Assembly (NCBI GenBank): GCA_001800975.1
Contig: MGWK01000092.1
Span: forward strand, 8,034-41,970
DNA from: Flavobacteria bacterium RIFCSPLOWO2_12_FULL_35_11
GTDB taxonomy: Bacteria > Bacteroidota > Bacteroidia > Flavobacteriales > Flavobacteriaceae
Direction of reading: 5' to 3'
Length of the DNA: 33,937 nt
Shown here piece after piece: positions 23,232 to 32,394 of the stretch (its first letter is position 1; each line of letters opens with the position of its first letter). The position numbers were made by a program, and so were the translations under genes. The notes beneath the pieces were generated by a model that was not told the DNA's origin, made no database searches, and saw only the letters and a list, made by a program, of their open reading frames with translations.

Positions 23232-23705
23232 TTAACAACATCCAGAACTTGGCGTACAACAGGCCGATTGTTTTGTTTGTAAATCGGACAATTTTACTTT
23301 AGATTTTTCTTGCGGAACGCCACACGAGTCCTGTGCCAAACAAGTTGTATTTTTTGCAGTCAGCAAAAAGTTTGTCCCGTTAAAATCGAGTCCGTATTTT
23401 CCTATTGTTTCCCCTTGATATTCCACTTCAATTTCTAAATTTCCAAGGTTTAGCAATTTGTCGGACAGCTCAATAATGTTTATTAATTTTTCAGGATGAA
23501 GGCGATGGTCGTAATCGTTGGCTTCCCACAATTGAAAATTGGCAACCACTTCATTTCTAAGTGTTCCGCCACAATCGATAAAATGCTTTGTTACCTTGCC
23601 AACTTCTGTTACATGGAAATGGTTTGGCACTAAATTGCCATTTGGCAACTGAAAAGCAATGGTTTTTAAATTGCTTAAATGATTTTTTATTTCTTCAATG
23701 GTCAT
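23232..23705 (-). CDS. DUF6428-like protein with Cys-rich tail
   Basis: A 157-residue soluble protein without a known activity. It starts TIEEIKNHLSNLKTIAFQLPNG and has a conserved-looking NHFHVTEVGKVTKHFIDCGG segment (28-47), with His residues that could bind metal. The tail ends in Cys149-Cys150 and Cys156-Cys157. I recognise it as the DUF6428 family, usually found next to arsenic genes in Bacteroidota. That naming is from memory and not checked. The location between arsM and the arsenate reductase points to a role in arsenic handling, perhaps as an arsenite carrier. Confidence 0.7.
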   Translation of the reverse strand: MTIEEIKNHLSNLKTIAFQLPNGNLVPNHFHVTEVGKVTKHFIDCGGTLRNEVVANFQLWEANDYDHRLHPEKLINIIELSDKLLNLGNLEIEVEYQGETIGKYGLDFNGTNFLLTAKNTTCLAQDSCGVPQEKSKVKLSDLQTKQSACCTPSSGCC

Positions 23706-23795
23706 TGTGTAAATTTTTAAAAGTTTATTGTGAATACTTTAATTTATTGATGGTTTTCCTTACTTAGTTTCGTTTAATTTGGCTATATTAATTGA

Positions 23796-24632
23796 TTAAC
23801 AACAGCCATTGCCGGGTTTGCAACAATCGGGTTTACGCGCAAATACGGTGATACTGAAAATTCCTGTATTGGAATTTTTGAACAACGCAAGCGCTTCTTC
23901 ATTTAGATAGCTTTTTAAAATATTATCGGGAAGCAAAATAGATTTTTCTTTTTGAATTTTTATATCAATAAAACCGCTTTCAGCAATTAAATTTAAGTAG
24001 GTTTCTTTTTGAATGGCACCTGATACACATCCCGCGTACATTTCTGCTTCTTCGGTAAGTGCAGGAGGTAAATCTCCAACCAATACCACATCTGAAATGC
24101 TAAAATGTCCGCCAGGTTTTAGTGCCCTAAGTATTTCTTGGAAGACCTCTTTTTTATTGGGAACTAAATTAAGCACACAATTGCTGACAACCACATCAAC
24201 AACATTTGAAGTGATAGGCAGTTTTTCTATATCACCCAATCTGAATTCCACATTGTTAAATCCTCTTTTCTCCGCATTTTCTCGCGCTTTTTCAACCATA
24301 ATTGGGGTAAAATCAACACCAATCACTTTTCCCTTTTCACCAGTTTGCGCTCGGGCAACAAAGCAATCGTTTCCGGCGCCGCTTCCTAAATCCAGTACGG
24401 TATCGCCTTCATTAATTAACGCATATGCCGTTGGAAGTCCGCAGCCCAAACCTAAATCGGCATCCGGATTGTACCCTTCTATGGATTCATAACTATCGCT
24501 CATAATATTACACACTTCTGTTGAGCATCCTCCTGAGCCGCAGCATGAAGCTCTGTTTTCATTTTGGTCTTGTAAGGCAATTTCACTGTATTTTTGCTTT
24601 ACCAAATCTTTTAATTCTTTGTCTGTTTTCAT
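23796..24632 (-). CDS. arsM: Arsenite S-adenosylmethionine methyltransferase
   Basis: A 278-residue enzyme that methylates As(III) using S-adenosylmethionine. The SAM motif is VLDLGSGAGNDCFVAR (79-94). Cys residues needed for As(III) binding are seen in family positions: Cys64 (GLGCGLP), Cys152 (SNCVLNLVP) and Cys202 (YAGCVSGA). A further N-terminal Cys cluster lies at 30, 31, 36 and 41 (SCCGSGGCSTEVC). The C-terminal tail carries Cys270, 271, 277 and 278 and ends in Cys-Cys. It follows arsR1 by 43 bp. Its products are methylated, partly volatile arsenicals, some of which could be exported by unit 2. Confidence 0.95.
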   Translation of the reverse strand: MKTDKELKDLVKQKYSEIALQDQNENRASCCGSGGCSTEVCNIMSDSYESIEGYNPDADLGLGCGLPTAYALINEGDTVLDLGSGAGNDCFVARAQTGEKGKVIGVDFTPIMVEKARENAEKRGFNNVEFRLGDIEKLPITSNVVDVVVSNCVLNLVPNKKEVFQEILRALKPGGHFSISDVVLVGDLPPALTEEAEMYAGCVSGAIQKETYLNLIAESGFIDIKIQKEKSILLPDNILKSYLNEEALALFKNSNTGIFSITVFARKPDCCKPGNGCC

Positions 24633-24675
24633 CTTAAATTGTTTTTTTGTAATAAATGATTATTGAATTAATTTT

Positions 24676-25008
24676 TTAACAACATTGGCTTTTAGGATTG
24701 ATATCCTGATTTAAAAATGTCGTAAAAAGTTCCTTGGAAGTTTCCCAAACTTCCTCATTGATGCAATAGCAAACGCTAGTGCCTTCCACATTTCCTTTGA
24801 TCAATCCCAAATTTTTAAGTTCTTTCAAGTGTTGTGAAATAGTTGGTTGCGCCAATCCGATTTCTGCAACCAAATCACCGCAAATGCAAGCATTCATTTT
24901 AAAAAGTTGTTGTAAAATGGCCACTCTGGCAGGATGCGCAAAGGCTTTTGCAATGGTTGCTATTTGATTTTGCTCTTCAGTAAATTTTTCAGATTTTGTG
25001 ATTCCCAT
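24676..25008 (-). CDS. arsR: ArsR-family arsenic-responsive repressor (arsR1)
   Basis: A 110-residue winged-helix protein: IAKAFAHPARVAILQQL, then the CxC sensing site NACICGDLV (Cys41, Cys43), recognition helix LAQPTISQHLKELKNLGLIKG and a wing SVCYCINEE with two more Cys. It ends in Cys109-Cys110, like three neighbouring proteins. It heads arsenic unit 1 and has a good promoter with an operator dyad over the -7 element, so it is very likely autoregulated. It resembles arsR2 but differs enough to sense another ligand or threshold. Confidence 0.92.
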   Translation of the reverse strand: MGITKSEKFTEEQNQIATIAKAFAHPARVAILQQLFKMNACICGDLVAEIGLAQPTISQHLKELKNLGLIKGNVEGTSVCYCINEEVWETSKELFTTFLNQDINPKSQCC

Positions 25009-25024
25009 AATGCTTTATTAGTTT

Positions 25025-25060
25025 ATTGCAATATTACGATTAAATAATAAACTTGCAAAG
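25025..25060 (-). promoter_or_regulatory. arsR1 promoter with nested ArsR operator
   Basis: On the minus strand TTG (25058-25056), a 19-nt spacer and TAATATTG (25036-25029) match the Bacteroidota promoter with one -7 mismatch. The imperfect dyad ATTGCA-ATAT-TACGAT (25025-25040) covers the -7 element. Its TACGAT half is identical to that of the arsR2 operator. Confidence 0.7.
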
Positions 25061-25308
25061 AATTTTTAAAATTTTTTAATTTAAAATTGCGGAAGGTTTC
25101 AAAGTCAACTATTTACGAAAATAGTCACGGAAATTTTATTATTAAATTGATTTTCTTATTGATGAATTCAACTTTTTATTGTAAAATTAATGGCAAAATT
25201 AAAAATGATTCAAGGGGCTTGATAATTGTTAATTTTTTAACGGAAAAGCAATTTTTAGAACCCAATTAAATATTTACTTCAAAAAAATTTATATTGAAAT
25301 ACAGAATT
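25061..25308. other. Divergent intergenic region, no supported gene
   Basis: An AT-rich gap between arsR1 and the peptidase. A 60-codon frame at 25087-25269 has no recognisable features. I see no clear promoter for the peptidase. Confidence 0.4.
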
Positions 25309-26865
25309 ATGAAAAAATTAAAAGTATTTGTTTTAGTATTCTTATTTTTTACAACTCCTATCCTTTTTGGTCAACAAAAAGAAGCATTTATAGAAAATGT
25401 TATGAATGAGACTTATGAAAATTCCCAACTGGAGCAGCTCGGATATGAGCTTTTGGATGAAATTGGGCCGCGATTGGTTGGTTCTTCTAAAATGAAAACC
25501 GCACACGATTGGGCTGTTGTAAAATTTACGGATTGGGGAATAACGGCTTCAAATCAGCAATATGGTTCTTGGCGTGGTTGGGATCGTGGCATTTCGCATA
25601 TAGATTTGGTGGAACCTCGTATAAAATCATTGGAAGGAATGCAATTGGCCTGGAGTGCCGCAACGCCTAAAAAAGGGGTGACTGCTGAAGTAATCACACT
25701 TCCTGGCAAGATCCAGGATTCCATAAGTTTTGCAAATTGGCTTCCAACGGTAAAAGGAAAATTTGTTTTTGTTTCAATGTCTCAAAAGACGGGAAGACCC
25801 GATTATAATTGGGAAGAATTTGCCACGCCTGAATCTTTTGTAAAAATGAAGGAAGAAAGAACAGGACAAACAACAGGTTGGAACGACAATTTAAAAAATA
25901 GTGGTTATAGCAGCAGAACGTTGGATGAAGCGCTTGAAAAAGCGGGTGCTGTTGGTATTGTGCAATCCAATTGGTCGAAAGGTTTTGGCGTTAATAAAAT
26001 ATTTGGGGCACGAACAAAAAAAATACCCACAGTGGATTTATCATTGGAAGATTACGGCTTGGTTTACCGGCTCGCAGAAAATGGCAAAAAACCGAAGATT
26101 AGGGTAGTGGCAACCTCTAAAGAATTGGGAATTATGCCAACTTTTAATACCATAGCACGAATAGAAGGAACAGAAAAACCAGAAGAATATGTCATACTTT
26201 CTGCTCATTTTGATTCTTGGGATGGCGGCAGCGGCGCAACGGACAACGGTACTGGAACTATTACCATGATGGAAGTGGCGCGTATTTTGAAAAAATATTA
26301 TCCCAATCCGAAAAGGACTATCATTATAGGTTTATGGGGAAGTGAAGAACAAGGTTTAAATGGCTCAAGAGCATTTGTTCACGACAATCCTGCCATTGTT
26401 GAAAATATTCAGGCAGTTTTTAATCAGGACAATGGAACGGGAAGAGTGTCAAGCATTAACGGACAAGGTTTTTTGCATTCCTATGATTTTTTAGGTCGTT
26501 GGTTGCGAGATGTTCCTGAAAATATCCGTAAACATATTGAGACTACGTATCCGGGAACGCCATCTGGCGGCGGCTCCGACCATTCCTCTTTTGTATCTCA
26601 AAGCGCTCCTGCATTTATGATGAGCTCTTTAAATTGGTCTTATTTTAATTACACTTGGCATACCAACAAAGATACTTATGACAAAATTGTGTTTGATGAT
26701 CTAAAAAATAATGTGGCGCTTATTGCCATTATGGCCTATTTGGCCAGTGAAGATGGAGGGAAAACTTCCAGAGAAAAAATTGTTTTGCCAGTCGATTCAA
26801 AATCTGGCAAACAAATGGAATGGCCAACGCCAAAAGATGGAAACCGACTTGGAGGATTAAATTAA
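25309..26865 (+). CDS. M28-family secreted metallopeptidase
   Basis: The ATG at 25309 (MKKLKVFVLVFLFF) gives 518 residues with a signal peptide ending LFGQ. The frame opens with a TTG five codons earlier. The N-terminal and inserted PA-like parts (about 100-270) precede the zinc peptidase core. That core shows AHFDSWDGGSGATDNGTG with His300 and Asp312, EEQGLNGS with the catalytic Glu pair, QDNGTGR with another Asp ligand, and YTWHTNKDTYDK with a His ligand. All five metal/catalytic positions of M28 are present. It is similar to carboxypeptidase Q/aminopeptidase-type enzymes that trim peptides outside the cytoplasm. A terminator shared with the convergent lipoprotein gene follows. Confidence 0.93.
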   Translation: MKKLKVFVLVFLFFTTPILFGQQKEAFIENVMNETYENSQLEQLGYELLDEIGPRLVGSSKMKTAHDWAVVKFTDWGITASNQQYGSWRGWDRGISHIDLVEPRIKSLEGMQLAWSAATPKKGVTAEVITLPGKIQDSISFANWLPTVKGKFVFVSMSQKTGRPDYNWEEFATPESFVKMKEERTGQTTGWNDNLKNSGYSSRTLDEALEKAGAVGIVQSNWSKGFGVNKIFGARTKKIPTVDLSLEDYGLVYRLAENGKKPKIRVVATSKELGIMPTFNTIARIEGTEKPEEYVILSAHFDSWDGGSGATDNGTGTITMMEVARILKKYYPNPKRTIIIGLWGSEEQGLNGSRAFVHDNPAIVENIQAVFNQDNGTGRVSSINGQGFLHSYDFLGRWLRDVPENIRKHIETTYPGTPSGGGSDHSSFVSQSAPAFMMSSLNWSYFNYTWHTNKDTYDKIVFDDLKNNVALIAIMAYLASEDGGKTSREKIVLPVDSKSGKQMEWPTPKDGNRLGGLN

Positions 26866-26903
26866 CTTGCGAATTTTATTAAAGCACCAAATTATTAATG
26901 TAA

Positions 26904-26936
26904 AAAAATGACAGCCATTACTGACTGTCATTTTTC
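26904..26936. terminator. Bidirectional terminator between convergent genes
   Basis: AAAATGACAG (26905-26914) pairs with CTGTCATTTT (26925-26934). The A-run before it and the T-run after it allow function for both the M28 gene and the lipoprotein gene. Confidence 0.85.
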
Positions 26937-26957
26937 ACATTAACTAACCAAAAAGTT

Positions 26958-27620
26958 TTATTGTTTTGCTTCTTTCATTTCTTCTGTTTTTGCACTTACT
27001 CTGTTAAATGTTAACATTGGGGCAAATTTTAATTTTAAACTGGCAATTTTTTTGTTGTCATCAGAAGATAGTCCTTCTTTTTCCACAGTATTTTTTCTGC
27101 TGTCTAATGCTTCATACAATAATTTTATTTCATCCCAGTCTTCACGAGAATAATTGTCTTTATTGGCATCAGCGGTATCAACGAATTGTTGGTAAACAGC
27201 AAGAATATTGTCTTTGTTAACCCAATCAAAATTCATGTCATCTCCGATTTTTCCTTCTCCAAACAATGCATTTCTCAATACTTGTTTTGTGTTTGCAGCT
27301 GCTTCAGCTTGCATATCTGCTTCCATTTGTGCTTTTAACGCTTCGTATTTAGCTTTACTTGCATCAATTCTAGCCTGTGCTGCTTCTCTTTCTTTTAAAT
27401 TTTCTAAAGCCAATTCAGCTTCTGTAATTCTAATTTGGTAAGACTCATCAATCGCTTGCCAGTTTGTTCTAGCTTCTGCTGCATCAATATTTCCTATTGA
27501 ATCAACATATACTACATAGGTATCCACTGATTTCTCAGCTTGTATTGCTTTTTCATCTTTACAAGATGCAAATACTAAGGCGACTAACGCCAATCCTAAA
27601 AATAAATTTCTTTTTTTCAT
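26958..27620 (-). CDS. Coiled-coil lipoprotein of unknown function (DUF6565-like)
   Basis: A 220-residue lipoprotein: MKKRNLFLGLALVALVFASC has a clear lipobox with Cys20. The central part (about 65-110, EAELALENLKEREAAQARID and further) is an Ala/Glu/Lys coiled coil. The rest is charged and helical with Trp-containing segments (ARTNWQAIDESY, NFDWVNKDN, REDWDEIKLLYEAL). I believe it belongs to a Bacteroidota family known as DUF6565, but this is unchecked. It is probably an abundant envelope protein. It is single, with its own upstream region of over 500 bp. Confidence 0.75.
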   Translation of the reverse strand: MKKRNLFLGLALVALVFASCKDEKAIQAEKSVDTYVVYVDSIGNIDAAEARTNWQAIDESYQIRITEAELALENLKEREAAQARIDASKAKYEALKAQMEADMQAEAAANTKQVLRNALFGEGKIGDDMNFDWVNKDNILAVYQQFVDTADANKDNYSREDWDEIKLLYEALDSRKNTVEKEGLSSDDNKKIASLKLKFAPMLTFNRVSAKTEEMKEAKQ

Positions 27621-28147
27621 TTTACTTTAATTTTACTGATTAATTGATAATAATTTGTATTACTGTGCAAAATTCGACATTAAAGTTAATAAATTTGTTA
27701 CATAATTATTCTAATAACTTACATTATTCTTACATTTTTCGATTAGAATTTTTTTTAAGGCTCATCAATTTCAGGATTTATAAGCCTGTATAAACGTAAA
27801 ATTATTCAATAATATTGCTTTTAGGAGTTAATTTTTTTTGGGTTGAAGTAATTTTTATTGGCTTAAATTTGTGGCGTAATCCAGAATTAAACTGGAGACT
27901 TACTGGTTATGAATTTTTAATATTTGTTTTTAAAAAATCTAAATAATTGATAATCAAGATATCTATTTAATAGATTCCAAAACTGTATGCAGTTTCGTAT
28001 TCATTGTTAAATAACAATTTTATTTAATTCAAAAGAAATTATAGCGCCGGCTGTAGATGTTTTTTAAATATGGCTTTTCACCTACTATTTTTCAGTATCA
28101 TTTAATTTAGGTTTCTTTTCTGCCCAAGAAATATAAGGGGCAATAAA
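27621..28147. other. Long AT-rich intergenic region with three tandem dyads
   Basis: No gene is supported. Three close dyads lie at 27961-27975 (ATCTAT-TTA-ATAGAT), 27980-27995 (AAACTG-TATG-CAGTTT) and 28003-28018 (ATTGTTA-AA-TAACAAT). They are divergent from the lipoprotein gene and 130-190 bp upstream of the efflux promoter. Confidence 0.5.
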
Positions 28148-28148
28148 T

Positions 28149-28179
28149 TTGAAGATTATTGCCGTTAGTTTTATATTTG
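28149..28179 (+). promoter_or_regulatory. Promoter of the RND efflux operon
   Basis: TTG (28149-28151), a 20-nt spacer and TATATTTG (28172-28179) match the consensus fully. The ATG of the adaptor is 43 bp downstream. Confidence 0.75.
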
Positions 28180-28222
28180 TGAAAATTAAAGGCAAAAAAA
28201 AGTCTGCTTACCACCATTATTT

Positions 28223-29305
28223 ATGAAACTTAAACATATAATTTATATCCTTCTTGCTGCAGGTTTAGTGGCATTGGTCACTTACAGGATAATTGACAAT
28301 AAAAAAGAAAATAGCCAAGGAAACAAAAAAGGTGGAAGCCAATCGGCCCTCAAAGTGGATGGGTTGGTTTTGAAACCTGAGAAATTTTCAGAAAATCTGT
28401 CCCTGTCTGGCTCGCTGGAAGCCAATGAACAATTAGAGCTGAGAAGCGAGATCTCTGGAATTGTTGAGAAAATTAATTTTAAGGAAGGAAGTAAGGTTTC
28501 AAAAGGACAGATGCTGTTTCAGATTAACGATCTGGAATTACGTGCGCAGTTGGCTAAAGTGCAGACTGCACAAAAACTGGCTTCTGAAAATGTACGCAGG
28601 GCAAAACTGCTTCTGGAAAAAGAAGCCATAAGTCAGGAAGAATATGATATTTCTGAAGCCGATTATCAATTTGCGAGGGCAGAATCTCAACTTGTCGCCG
28701 CGCAATTGGCAAAGGCAACCGTGCGTGCCCCTTTTTCAGGAACTATTGGTTTGCGTTATATTTCGCAGGGAACCTATGTTACGCCATCTACGCCTATTGC
28801 GAGTTTGGTGAATACAGATCAATTAAAGATCACTTTCTCTATTCCTGAAAAATATTCGGCTCAAATAAAGCTTGAGGACAAGATTATTTTCACGACCTCA
28901 AATTCAAAAGTGGAGCAAACTGCCACCATATATGCTATAGAACCTGAAGTGGATATTGCCACCCGTACCTTAAAAATGCGTGCCATTGCCGACAATAGGG
29001 AGGGAAAATTAATTCCCGGAACTTTTGCCAATGTACTGCTGCCGCTGGAAGTGGTAAATGATGCGCTATTGGTTCCTACCGAATCGCTGATTCCTATTCA
29101 AAATGGCAAAAAGATTTTTGTTTCTAAAGGCGGACTTGCCAAAGAAATCATTGTGGTAACCGGTGCACGTACTGAAAATTCAGTCATTGTATTGTCGGGA
29201 TTAAAGGCTGGCGATACCATTCTGACATCAGGAGTGATGATGCTAAAAAAAGGCTCGCCTGTTAAAGTCAATCTCATTCAACCGGCATCAAATTCCAAAT
29301 CGTAA
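28223..29305 (+). CDS. RND efflux periplasmic adaptor (membrane fusion protein)
   Basis: A 360-residue HlyD/AcrA-type adaptor (PF16576/PF25917 group). The N-terminus is an uncleaved-looking signal anchor without a lipobox Cys (IIYILLAAGLVALVTY). It is followed by the lipoyl half ELRSEISGIVEKINFKEGSKVSKGQMLFQI, a short alpha-hairpin (SENVRRAKLLLEKEAISQEEY ...), the second lipoyl half ATVRAPFSGTIGLRYISQGTYV, a beta-barrel and the C-terminal domain. It links the inner-membrane pump to the outer-membrane channel. The stop overlaps the next ATG by one base (TAATG), so translation is coupled. Confidence 0.93.
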   Translation: MKLKHIIYILLAAGLVALVTYRIIDNKKENSQGNKKGGSQSALKVDGLVLKPEKFSENLSLSGSLEANEQLELRSEISGIVEKINFKEGSKVSKGQMLFQINDLELRAQLAKVQTAQKLASENVRRAKLLLEKEAISQEEYDISEADYQFARAESQLVAAQLAKATVRAPFSGTIGLRYISQGTYVTPSTPIASLVNTDQLKITFSIPEKYSAQIKLEDKIIFTTSNSKVEQTATIYAIEPEVDIATRTLKMRAIADNREGKLIPGTFANVLLPLEVVNDALLVPTESLIPIQNGKKIFVSKGGLAKEIIVVTGARTENSVIVLSGLKAGDTILTSGVMMLKKGSPVKVNLIQPASNSKS

Positions 29306-32300
29306 TGAGTTTATCAACTTTAAGCATAAAACGCCCGGTACTTACCATTGTAATGAATGTTGCAATCGTACTTTTTGGGATTATTGGTTTCACCTATTTA
29401 GGCGTGAGGGAATTTCCTTCCATAGATCCGGCACAGATATCAGTGCGTACCAATTATACCGGCGCCAATGCCGATATTATTGAATCGCAGATTACAGAAC
29501 CTTTGGAAAAAGCAATCAATTCCATAGACGGGATAAGGAATATCACCTCTTCCAGCAACCAGGGTTCCAGCAATATCAACATAGAATTTAACCTGGATAA
29601 AAACCTTGAAGAAGCAGCAAATGATGTGCGCGATAAAGTGTCACAGGCGGTGCGAAGCCTTCCGCAGGATATTGATGCTCCTCCCGTAGTTTCAAAGGCC
29701 GATGCCGATTCGGAACCCATTATTTCAATGACTGTGCAAAGTGATGTGAAAAATGTATTGGAACTTTCGGATTATGCAGACAATGTGATTGCACCGCGTT
29801 TGCAAACAATTCCGGGAGTGAGCAGCGTTCGAATTTGGGGGCAACGTAAATATGCGATGCGGCTGTGGATAGATCCTTTAAAACTGGCTTCTTACGGTGC
29901 CACGGTAAGTGATGTTAGGGCCGCTTTGGCTTCCCAAAATGTAGAACTTCCATCGGGTAAATTAACTGGTGCGAATACAGAATTGGCCGTAAAAACCATC
30001 GGAAATCTTTCCACCGAGGAAGAATTCAACAATATCATCATCAGGGCCGACGGGGAGAAGGTCATTCGCCTCAGCGATATCGGAAAAGCCTCTTTGGAAG
30101 CCGAAAACCTGGAAACCAAATTAAGCGATTCGGGCCAGCCTATGGTTGCCATGGCCATTATTCCGCAGCCGGGGAGCAATTATATAGATATTGCAGATGC
30201 ATTTTACAAGCAGTATGCGCAATTGCAAAAAGATTTGCCCAAAGATTTCAAATTAAACATCGCCATAGACAATACCACTTTTGTGAAGAAAGCCATCACA
30301 GAAGTTGTGGAAACACTGGCCATATCCATTATTTTGGTGATTTTGGTGATTTACCTGTTTTTCAGAAACTGGTCCATTGCCTTAAGGCCGCTGATTGATA
30401 TTCCGGTTTCCCTTATTGCCACCTTTTTTATTATGTGGTTGTTCGGTTTCTCCATCAATGTGCTCACGCTTCTCGCAATTGTGCTGGCAACGGGGCTTGT
30501 GGTGGACGACGGTATTGTGGTGACCGAAAATATTTTCAAAAAAGTGGAAAAGGGAATGAATCCTATTGAAGCCTCTATCAAGGGTTCCAACGAGATCTTT
30601 TTCGCTGTAATTTCCATTTCGGTAACCCTTGCGGCGGTATTTCTTCCGGTAATTTTCCTTGAAGGATTTGTGGGCAGGCTGTTCCGTGAATTTGGTGTGG
30701 TTTTGGCTGCTGCGGTGCTGATATCCGCTTTTGTGGCATTGACTTTAACACCGATGCTGAACGCCTATTTGATGCGGCCGGGGAAACAGGAAAGGTCAAA
30801 ATTCTACAATTTTACGGAGAAGTATTTTGTGAAAATGAATACAACTTATGCAGCATCACTTCGGGCATTTTTGAATAAGAAATGGTGGAGTTTTCCAATT
30901 CTGGTAGCCTGTTTGATTATCATAGGCGTGTTTTTTAGCTTGCTGAAAAAGGAAACTGCACCTTATGACGACCGGAGTTATATCGGCTTAAGTGTTTCCG
31001 GGCCTGAAGGCGCTTCCTACGATTATATGGATGCCTTTATGAACGAACTTACCGTATTGATCAACGATTCCATTCCCGAAAAGAAAGTGAGCCTCGTTAT
31101 TACCTCTCCAGGTTTTGGTTCCTCTTCCGTGAACAGTGGTTATGTGCGTATTGCCCTTGTAAATCCAAGTGAAAGGGAACGATCGCAAAAGGAAATCGCC
31201 GCCGATTTGACGAAGTGGACAAAGCAGTATCCAAATGCCCGCACCAACGTGTCGGAATCGCCCACCATTTCTGTGGGCCGCAGAGGAGGAATGCCAATTC
31301 AATACATTATTCAGGCACCTAATTTTCAACAACTTGAGAAAAAGATCCCAGAATTTATGGCAGAAGCGGAAAATGATCCCACTTTTTCCAACACCGATTT
31401 AAACCTGAAATTCAACAAACCCGAAATTTATGTGACCATCAACCGTGAAAAAGCCGAAAGTCTTGGCGTTTCTGTGCTTGATGTAGCACAAACCCTGCAG
31501 CTTTCTTTAAGCGGACAGCGTTTTGGGTATTTTTTGATGAACGGGAAGCAATACCAGGTGATGGGTCAATTTGATAAAAAAGACCGTGCTGCCCCAATGG
31601 ATTTGACTTCCATGTTCGTTAGAAATAATGACGGATTGCTCATACAGCTTGACAATTTGGTGACTACCGAAGAACAAAGCAGTCCACCACAATTATACCA
31701 CAACAACCGTTATATGAGTGCCACGGTATCTGCCAGCTTGGCGCCCGGAAAGAGCATCAGTGACGGAATAGACGCGATGGAACGCATCAAGGAAAAAGTG
31801 CTGGGCGAGAATTTCACCACCGATCTTGGCGGGGAATCGAGGGATTTTGTGGAGAGCAGTTCCAATACGATGTTCGCATTTGGCTTGGCATTGCTGCTTA
31901 TTTTCTTGATTCTTGCCGCACAGTTTGAAAGTTTTATAGATCCGTTTATCATCATCCTTACCGTTCCAATGGCAGTAGCAGGGGCCTTATTTTCCCTTTG
32001 GCTGTTTGGGCAGACCTGGAATATTTTTAGCCAGATAGGTACGGTTATGCTCATTGGGCTGGTGACCAAAAACGGGATTTTAATCGTGGAATTTGCCAAC
32101 CAGCTTCGCAAACAGGGATTGCCAAAACGCGAGGCCATCCTTCAAGCCTCTGAAACCAGACTAAGGCCTATTCTTATGACAAGTCTTACCATTGCCTTGG
32201 GTGCATTGCCAATCGCCATTGCATTGGGCGCTGCGTCCACAAGCCGGATAGGAATGGGCGTGGTTATTATTGGGGGCACTATGTTTTCCCTTGTTTTAAC

Positions 32301-32394
32301 CTTATTTATAATTCCTGCGATGTACCTTTTGTGGTCTAGGGAAAAGAAACACCGTCCGGAATTTGACAAACCTGAAATCCAATTAAATGAATAA
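29305..32394 (+). CDS. RND-family inner-membrane efflux pump (AcrB-like)
   Basis: A 1029-residue pump with two six-helix halves and two large periplasmic loops. The start LSIKRPVLTIVMNVAIVLFGIIGF and GVREFPSIDP is typical of HAE-type RND pumps. The TM4 proton relay is LATGLVVDDGIVVTENIF (Asp401, Asp402). The C-terminal half has GLVTKNGILIVEFANQLR with the partner Lys of the relay in TM10, and the duplicated LRPILMTSLTIALGALPIA segment. It exports hydrophobic or amphiphilic compounds using the proton gradient. Drugs, bile salts or other compounds are possible; the substrate is not visible. It overlaps the TolC-like gene by 8 bp. Confidence 0.96.
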   Translation: MSLSTLSIKRPVLTIVMNVAIVLFGIIGFTYLGVREFPSIDPAQISVRTNYTGANADIIESQITEPLEKAINSIDGIRNITSSSNQGSSNINIEFNLDKNLEEAANDVRDKVSQAVRSLPQDIDAPPVVSKADADSEPIISMTVQSDVKNVLELSDYADNVIAPRLQTIPGVSSVRIWGQRKYAMRLWIDPLKLASYGATVSDVRAALASQNVELPSGKLTGANTELAVKTIGNLSTEEEFNNIIIRADGEKVIRLSDIGKASLEAENLETKLSDSGQPMVAMAIIPQPGSNYIDIADAFYKQYAQLQKDLPKDFKLNIAIDNTTFVKKAITEVVETLAISIILVILVIYLFFRNWSIALRPLIDIPVSLIATFFIMWLFGFSINVLTLLAIVLATGLVVDDGIVVTENIFKKVEKGMNPIEASIKGSNEIFFAVISISVTLAAVFLPVIFLEGFVGRLFREFGVVLAAAVLISAFVALTLTPMLNAYLMRPGKQERSKFYNFTEKYFVKMNTTYAASLRAFLNKKWWSFPILVACLIIIGVFFSLLKKETAPYDDRSYIGLSVSGPEGASYDYMDAFMNELTVLINDSIPEKKVSLVITSPGFGSSSVNSGYVRIALVNPSERERSQKEIAADLTKWTKQYPNARTNVSESPTISVGRRGGMPIQYIIQAPNFQQLEKKIPEFMAEAENDPTFSNTDLNLKFNKPEIYVTINREKAESLGVSVLDVAQTLQLSLSGQRFGYFLMNGKQYQVMGQFDKKDRAAPMDLTSMFVRNNDGLLIQLDNLVTTEEQSSPPQLYHNNRYMSATVSASLAPGKSISDGIDAMERIKEKVLGENFTTDLGGESRDFVESSSNTMFAFGLALLLIFLILAAQFESFIDPFIIILTVPMAVAGALFSLWLFGQTWNIFSQIGTVMLIGLVTKNGILIVEFANQLRKQGLPKREAILQASETRLRPILMTSLTIALGALPIAIALGAASTSRIGMGVVIIGGTMFSLVLTLFIIPAMYLLWSREKKHRPEFDKPEIQLNE

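Noticed and set aside
25087-25269. 60-codon open frame on the plus strand
   Set aside because: It lies in the AT-rich divergent region between arsR1 and the peptidase, with no coding pattern.
31710-32138. Antisense frame (142 codons) in the RND pump gene
   Set aside because: A shadow frame only; the sense protein is unambiguous.
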